A stretch of DNA of 30,857 nucleotides from Tieghemiomyces parasiticus. Taxonomy: Eukaryota; Kickxellomycota; Dimargaritomycetes; Dimargaritales; Dimargaritaceae. The position numbers and the translations under genes are program-made. This document shows positions 29,601-30,857 of the stretch, piece by piece. The stretch covers positions 1 to 30,857 of the forward strand of contig JANBPT010000560.1 of NCBI GenBank assembly GCA_027575765.1. Reading direction: 5' to 3'. A model generated the notes under the pieces. The model did no database searches. It was not told where the DNA came from and saw only the letters and a program-made list of their open reading frames with translations. The first letter of the stretch is position 1. Each line of letters begins with the position of its first letter.

Positions 29601-30857
29601 CGCATGCCACAGTCTTGGACGATGAGGCGAAGCCGGTCTAAGGGCAAGTCGGCATCCAGCGGTACAAAGGCGCCGCCGGCCTGCAGGATGGCGACCATGC
29701 CCACCACCAGGGTGGGGTGGCGCCGAATAAGCAGGCCAACCGGCTCTTCACGATGGACACCCTGGGAGAGGAGGTGACCAGCGACCTGGGTGGCCCGGTC
29801 GAATAGCTCCTGGTAGGTCCAGCCGATAAGGCCCCTGTCGGGGTCATCGTATTCTACGGCGTCGGTGTCAGGGGTACGCAGGACCTGCTGGGCGACCAGG
29901 TCATGCACACAGACGTCACAGTTGACCGCCGCAGTAGGTCGGGCGAGGACATCAGTCACCGCTTGAAGCTCACTAGGGGAGAGGAGCTGCAGGCTAGAAA
30001 GTGTTGCCACACCCCGGTCACCTTCGCGCAGGCAGTCTACCAGTTGTGCGAAGACGCTTCTAAGGTGCTGACCCAGGGCCTCGACGTAGGGCCCTGCAAA
30101 GGTGACACCGTCCCAGTTCAGAATGGCCGTAAGCTGACCGTGCTCAACTTGGGTAATCACCGTCATGGCGTACTCGGTGGATTCGATAGCCCTGAAGTCG
30201 GAGAATGTCACGGCGTTGGTTTGGTTGTCAATTTGGGTGTCGGGGTAGTTCTCATAGACCAGTAGCGTATTGAACAAGTCGGTGACGGGGACGCTACTCT
30301 CCACCCAGCGGTCGAGTTGAGCTAAATGACAGTGCTCTACAGTAACCAGCCGTTGGCTCTGCTCATTGATACCCTGCAGGAAGTCACTGATCAGCGCACC
30401 TGCGTCAATTTGGATACGGAGCGGAATGGTACTAATGAGACAGCCAAACATTCCCTCAACTCCGGGCAAGTCCAAGACGCGACCCGACACGGTATTACCA
30501 AACACGATGTCGGACTGACCCGTGTAGCGGTGGAGGAGATAGGCCCAGGAGGCCTTGAGCAGGGTGTACACAGTCAACCCGCAGTCTTGAACCAGGGCCT
30601 GAAGGTGGGCCGCGTCATCGTGGATCACTACATAGTACTCGGTTTTGATTGACGATGGTGTGGGTGCTTTTGGCAAAAGCAGCGTCGTCGGTTGCTCGAT
30701 ACCTCGCAAGTAGTCCTCCCAAACGGTCCGCGCCTCCGTATCATCCAGGTTCCTAATGTGCTCTACGTAAGAGGAAAAATCTACCGCGGGAGATAAACTG
30801 GCCGACGGACCAGACGAGAGGAAGAGGCGCAGTTCCTGTGTAAGGATGCCAAACGAC
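19211..30857 (-). CDS. Multimodular non-ribosomal peptide synthetase, C-terminal part (open at right edge)
   Basis: Assembles a peptide from amino acids activated as adenylates and held on carrier-domain phosphopantetheine arms. One frame runs unbroken from the window edge to a TAG at 19211-19213, at least 3,881 residues, with no intron. Order: partial C, A, T / C, A, T, E / C, A, T, E-like. Carrier serines are at 28328-28330, 25184-25186 and 20672-20674. All three A domains have the P-loop-like TSGTTG-x-PKG (near 29410-29437, 26262-26293 and 21748-21777), and their A10 regions read NGKADR, IGKVDR and VGKVDR, keeping the catalytic Lys. The true start is off the window: the frame continues past 30709 with C-domain sequence up to base 30857, and an internal TTG there is not a start. 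No thioesterase, reductase or ordinary terminal C domain is present. Substrates are unknown. The fungal-style carrier motif GGDSISAI suggests a fungal enzyme, but transfer cannot be judged. Confidence 0.96.
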   Translation of the reverse strand, partial: SFGILTQELRLFLSSGPSASLSPAVDFSSYVEHIRNLDDTEARTVWEDYLRGIEQPTTLLLPKAPTPSSIKTEYYVVIHDDAAHLQALVQDCGLTVYTLLKASWAYLLHRYTGQSDIVFGNTVSGRVLDLPGVEGMFGCLISTIPLRIQIDAGALISDFLQGINEQSQRLVTVEHCHLAQLDRWVESSVPVTDLFNTLLVYENYPDTQIDNQTNAVTFSDFRAIESTEYAMTVITQVEHGQLTAILNWDGVTFAGPYVEALGQHLRSVFAQLVDCLREGDRGVATLSSLQLLSPSELQAVTDVLARPTAAVNCDVCVHDLVAQQVLRTPDTDAVEYDDPDRGLIGWTYQELFDRATQVAGHLLSQGVHREEPVGLLIRRHPTLVVGMVAILQAGGAFVPLDADLPLDRLRLIVQDCGMRHILSNVTDAALVTSIGGLPRVQVHDIEAMMYSSSTNQSPVPLPQVSPANLSHIIYTSGTTGRPKGVPIEHHTVASYLQLSERVHGVAPGTRFMQNMALGFDCLILEVLTTLAQGGTLVVRTELLDTLPRVEAVMITPSVLAMLDPGKYPNLQQIITAGEALPTLLAQRWARHCRVLNLYGPAEAFATHSIQLGPDDQVTVGNPIPNTECYVLDAELRPVPFGVMGEICFGGPCVTRGYLNRPELNRTQFVPNPLTGKGRLYRSGDLGRWLLDGTVEYIARKDDQVKVRGYRVELTEVEAVILRNPEVESAAAVLLDGKLYAFVTPQGVPVSQVRAFTAARLPAYMVPTATFALDQLPLSHNGKADRRHLKKLVPALLVREGGSTTQRPRNNAERHVVAAMAQTLNLSAAEIDIHDSFFQLGGDSISAIRLSSLCRDHGIYVSIAQIFQYGTPAALAGVMDFDRSPSVTMAYQPFELVTSSGVVIEELTAEVATSLGVETGAIEDVLPVSSLQQGFLVSTLKDPSAYMVQMVYDLTGPFDVATLHQSWSQVVRSHQILRTKFLVPTDQSQHAFLQVVLRDTDFEWTYHDQPLTSLDQAEHHHLAADRGRGFTLTGPLLRFAVYRGPAGRHLFCTTFHHALLDAWSESIVMAESLQYYHGVKTQPRPQYHEFIRHLTHIDQEGMAAFWRDNLDGVKLHPTIQFPRESNAKPTEHGEISHPVSTSLLAIKQFCRGMGLTVNSLLRAVWALTLARYLGEKEEVTLGVLVSGRNVPVPGIEGMVGMCINTLPLRVRVDRNHTITDFLHQVNADSGALTAYEQCSLVDIKRWAKLDADGDLFNSLLVYDNYETTTSARTDQINYVPRSGQNVTEYAYTANFYDQDDTLMLNLSYQTRYCNPSYAHYLVHFIDHCLAAIVSGHTGTLGNLMILPAAEQALIRQWSNGTTVDFPQKDWLAHQFFTQHLATRADAIALESATDQFTYAEVYHRACAIAAALHSQGARCGDRVALLFTRCPEFIFSYLAVLLLGGVCVPMDAKNAPDRLLYMVDLLEDPWVVTHSTTGDLAAELGLTQERVIYADRALTIPTQEPEVQHPIEHTPGSLAYIVFTSGTTGQPKGVQVTHRSLANSILAFSERLQLLPDCRFLQMSNLSFDALLLEMFCAFHAGGTLVFQDGELFDDLHRITACLLVPSVLATLDADSYPELVTLIAGGEVLPTAVAERWAGRVHLHNFYGPSEATIASHSKLIRPRDMVTIGMTLANIQCHILDDQLHAMPIGRPGELCIGGEAVSRGYWGRPELTDQAFVANPFGAGQLYRTGDLGCWLANGEVQVLGRKDFQVKLRGFRIELSEIESTCQAFPGVANAVALVKDKCLAVYVSPTGVKVEALKEHIAAKLPHYMVPEVVVSMEALPLTSIGKVDRRALQALPLPQEPDLDGCDDLPISKTFTTLRHALIETLNVDPARVVPSASFLRLGGDSISAIQFFSRCKKYGLKLTVADILKHPKLARLEQCAQPILDTSESKPQMDPSGPISPTAVMHQVIPSMRYVNHFNQSSLLSCRSPPTLATFKEAIRALVVHHDILRLRLTDVDGKSSMAVLPLPEDTSTDAFLARFASVTEESLLLDDYDDWVLRTQQSINVEHGPVLACSLLTVDAQSYVYLTVHHLCIDFVSWRIMLEDLETLLQGQMLQPKTLPFREWAMLVNDYAPTLADDLWPDHGPVSTLPIDILPAPADPVTYRTVQSAIRSLDSKLSQILYEQAAPRVDASPQEFMVASLVMALTTTFQLDSLEVQMEGHGRQPWRSDLDVSRTLGWFTAIYPVAFHPGQSEHYASLPQVLRALAHVKQRLRSIPESGFPYGLLKYLKGNGCSLSTSKKPLSQPAEVMFNYVDRSDHLYSSDGFWSPSSLGSSWSHALSLDEVVQYALSASCDYDGKHGLTLTLDYSTMMYHESTANTITNLWLDNFQQFIQAALSSPLPCHTASDYGLTRLSEPAFGQVVHEMLPNSGLSLANLDDLYPCLPIQEGLLLATLNDPAAYMVLLIYTVQGPLDPVRLQEAWATTAQQHAIFRTQFLLGLPDTPFANLQLVRKHPDARWLVADWSDLDPELAQAEYLRLEREQGFDLKQIPIRFGLFHLAPDHHRLIVSVHHAILDGWSGGLFTNALLLNYAGQVVPPAGQVKELVAHIQAGDTTQTERFWAAQLDGIESPSLLVDPYCVPDLTVKSSDAAYYGSLARTLELGEKIVDYAQSYGVTVSTFFRAVVALVLHRHTGSEHPVFGTVVSGRNVAVAQVESTIGPCISTIPCRARIGRALTVGDLLQTLHHDGTAAYDFEHCRLTDIHRWSGMSPEQPLFNVLLAYQNYPEVQSGTDLPIRLSLLDSHDPTDVPLTLKAAHQGTQLYVKAGFQTGVFSTGYVERFMGHLETTIRSLVTTAPSDPVSSLSMLTEAEHELLTNTWARNPTNLPTDSYAHEGFLSCVHSRPGRVAIRDGEREYTYGQLHLMATHLAHRLHQTGKGRPDQVVGILAGNSVELIVGQLAVWMAGSAFVVIAPDYPVERQQFILADAACVAVVGPPALLAAFKAGTPTPQLAIDLSSLQSDHAVGHMSQTEIDAGSLAYVIYTSGTTGTPKGVMHEHGAAAKSLQGVIRTTGMTADVVTPTLLTPTFDVSLSEIWTTLSIGGRLLITLGDQKRALQQATRAACTPSLVSLFEPSDFPSLNSLVLAGEPSSRALVDKWSTSLRLFNWYGPTEVANGTHCAELKPGATVTVGRPLPNAVGLILDEHLRPSPVGIIGQLYLGGKGLARSYLNRPELTAEKFITWPVTGERLYQSGDLGRWLPDGQVECLGRIDHQVKVRGFRVELGEVEAVLESHPTVTQACVLVQDTHLVGYVCPALSGDSEAVLDWLRSCLPHYMVPSALVGLAELPRTPVGKVDRKALPPFHFNCSPTDTDLSTLSPVESQLLQTVADCLRLDASAIRLDSTFYQIGGNSLSAIQVVAQCQRNGLHLAIADLNRNNTLRQVARLCAAVDETSTVSTRPDQEVIGCPRLTPGQLAFFSMPFTNPNQVALPVLFKSGRTFPEGQWRTAVRRMVELHPMLRGLFRRDDQMGTMTYDVGERPLHDHYRFELHPVKDFATVMSMLPSLLLELDFERGPLSTFHVFDLGHEQYFFHCVHHLASDYLSYKVFAEDLTRLLLDQQVEPPTVSCQAWAEYLHQEAQVLDLDALTVPPPLPDLAVSLRGEVVMPESTPGGRNPECLVGLDLSPSTLTSTANRFGATPIELLVTALHVAYQEVFRFNVMGLAFMTHGRQSVGDTAFDLSRTVGFFAHYVPVVLDAPRAAGFRTTLRHTQETLGTGIEDGVKLTLVRYLRDFTGPTQRRPYEIDPFFGFSYLAPTEASVPADGNQPLLQELTDIMAELRDHRVDTSPRLFELAVTHEGDRLDLLVIGQRNKGIPPMMQRLLGVWSETLRQMVATPDPM
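23700..28130 (-). other. NRPS module 2: C2, A2, T2, E
   Basis: C2 (about 26800-28096) has its active site as HHALLDAWS near 27667-27694, with Ala replacing the usual Gly after Asp. A2 (about 25340-26750) has FDALLLEM, YGPSE, GDLGCW and QVKLRGFRIEL; pocket residues by hand are D, A, L, L, I, G, F, I, A plus Lys. T2 has FLRLGGDSISAI. The E domain (about 23715-25015) has HHLCIDFVSW (first His at 24629-24631), EGHGRQ with the conserved Glu at 24239-24241, TLGWFTAIYP and FNYV. All point to an active epimerase, so residue 2 should be presented as the D form. Confidence 0.88.
28200..30857 (-). other. NRPS module 1 in window: C (partial), A1, T1
   Basis: The C domain is cut by the edge just after where HHxxxDG should lie; its conserved VDFSSYVEHI, LLKASWAYLLHRYTGQ and GNTVSGR segments remain. 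A1 (about 28500-29905) has FDCLILEV at core A4, YGPAE at A5 (usual T replaced by A), GDLGRW and QVKVRGYRVEL. By hand alignment to GrsA its pocket residues are D, C, L, M, I, A, L, A, T plus the A10 Lys. The leading Asp suggests an ordinary alpha-amino acid; I cannot name it. T1 has FFQLGGDSISAI. No E domain follows. Confidence 0.85.

Noticed and set aside
30707..30709. A TTG codon as the start of the NRPS
   Set aside because: The frame continues upstream without a stop to the window edge and reads as C-domain sequence (VDFSSYVEHI, then TVWEDYLRGI), so the TTG is internal.

Overview
The window looks like nuclear DNA of a fungus, probably an early-diverging one, though the lineage is inference and no species can be named. 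Evidence: spliceosomal introns with GTAAGT or GTAGGT donors and a TAACTAAC branch site; eukaryotic housekeeping proteins (ER J-protein, F-box/LRR, RING E3, scavenger decapping enzyme, cytosolic seryl-tRNA synthetase); a tRNA gene with internal A and B boxes and a T-run terminator; LTR-like repeats; and a multimodular non-ribosomal peptide synthetase (NRPS) with fungal-style GGDSI carrier motifs.

Left part (1-15.6 kb), GC-rich and gene-bearing. A gene truncated at the left edge (minus) shows only its first coding exon. A doubtful small two-exon gene (plus) follows. A DNAJB12-like J-protein (minus) and an F-box/LRR protein (plus) diverge from a GA-repeat promoter region. A double-RING protein (minus) converges on the F-box gene. 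After a 2.5-kb gap come a four-exon DCS1/DcpS gene (plus) and a three-exon seryl-tRNA synthetase gene (minus), which converge. These are unrelated housekeeping functions (protein quality control, ubiquitin ligation, mRNA cap scavenging, tRNA charging), not a pathway cluster.

Middle part (15.6-19.2 kb), AT-rich and almost gene-free. It holds tRNA-Lys(CUU) and two diverged copies of an LTR-like repeat of about 320 bp. One copy has matching 4-bp flanks and starts about 10 bp upstream of the tRNA. Inverted repeats follow.

Right part (19.2 kb to the right edge). One uninterrupted minus-strand reading frame of at least 11.6 kb encodes the C-terminal three modules of an NRPS: (C)-A-T / C-A-T-E / C-A-T-E-like. 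The frame is still open at the edge, where the first condensation domain is cut just past its active-site motif. The protein ends in an epimerization-like domain with an altered active-site motif and has no thioesterase, reductase or ordinary terminal condensation domain. This is the most interesting locus in the window. No tailoring, transport or regulatory genes are visible beside it on the left, so any cluster partners must lie to the right.
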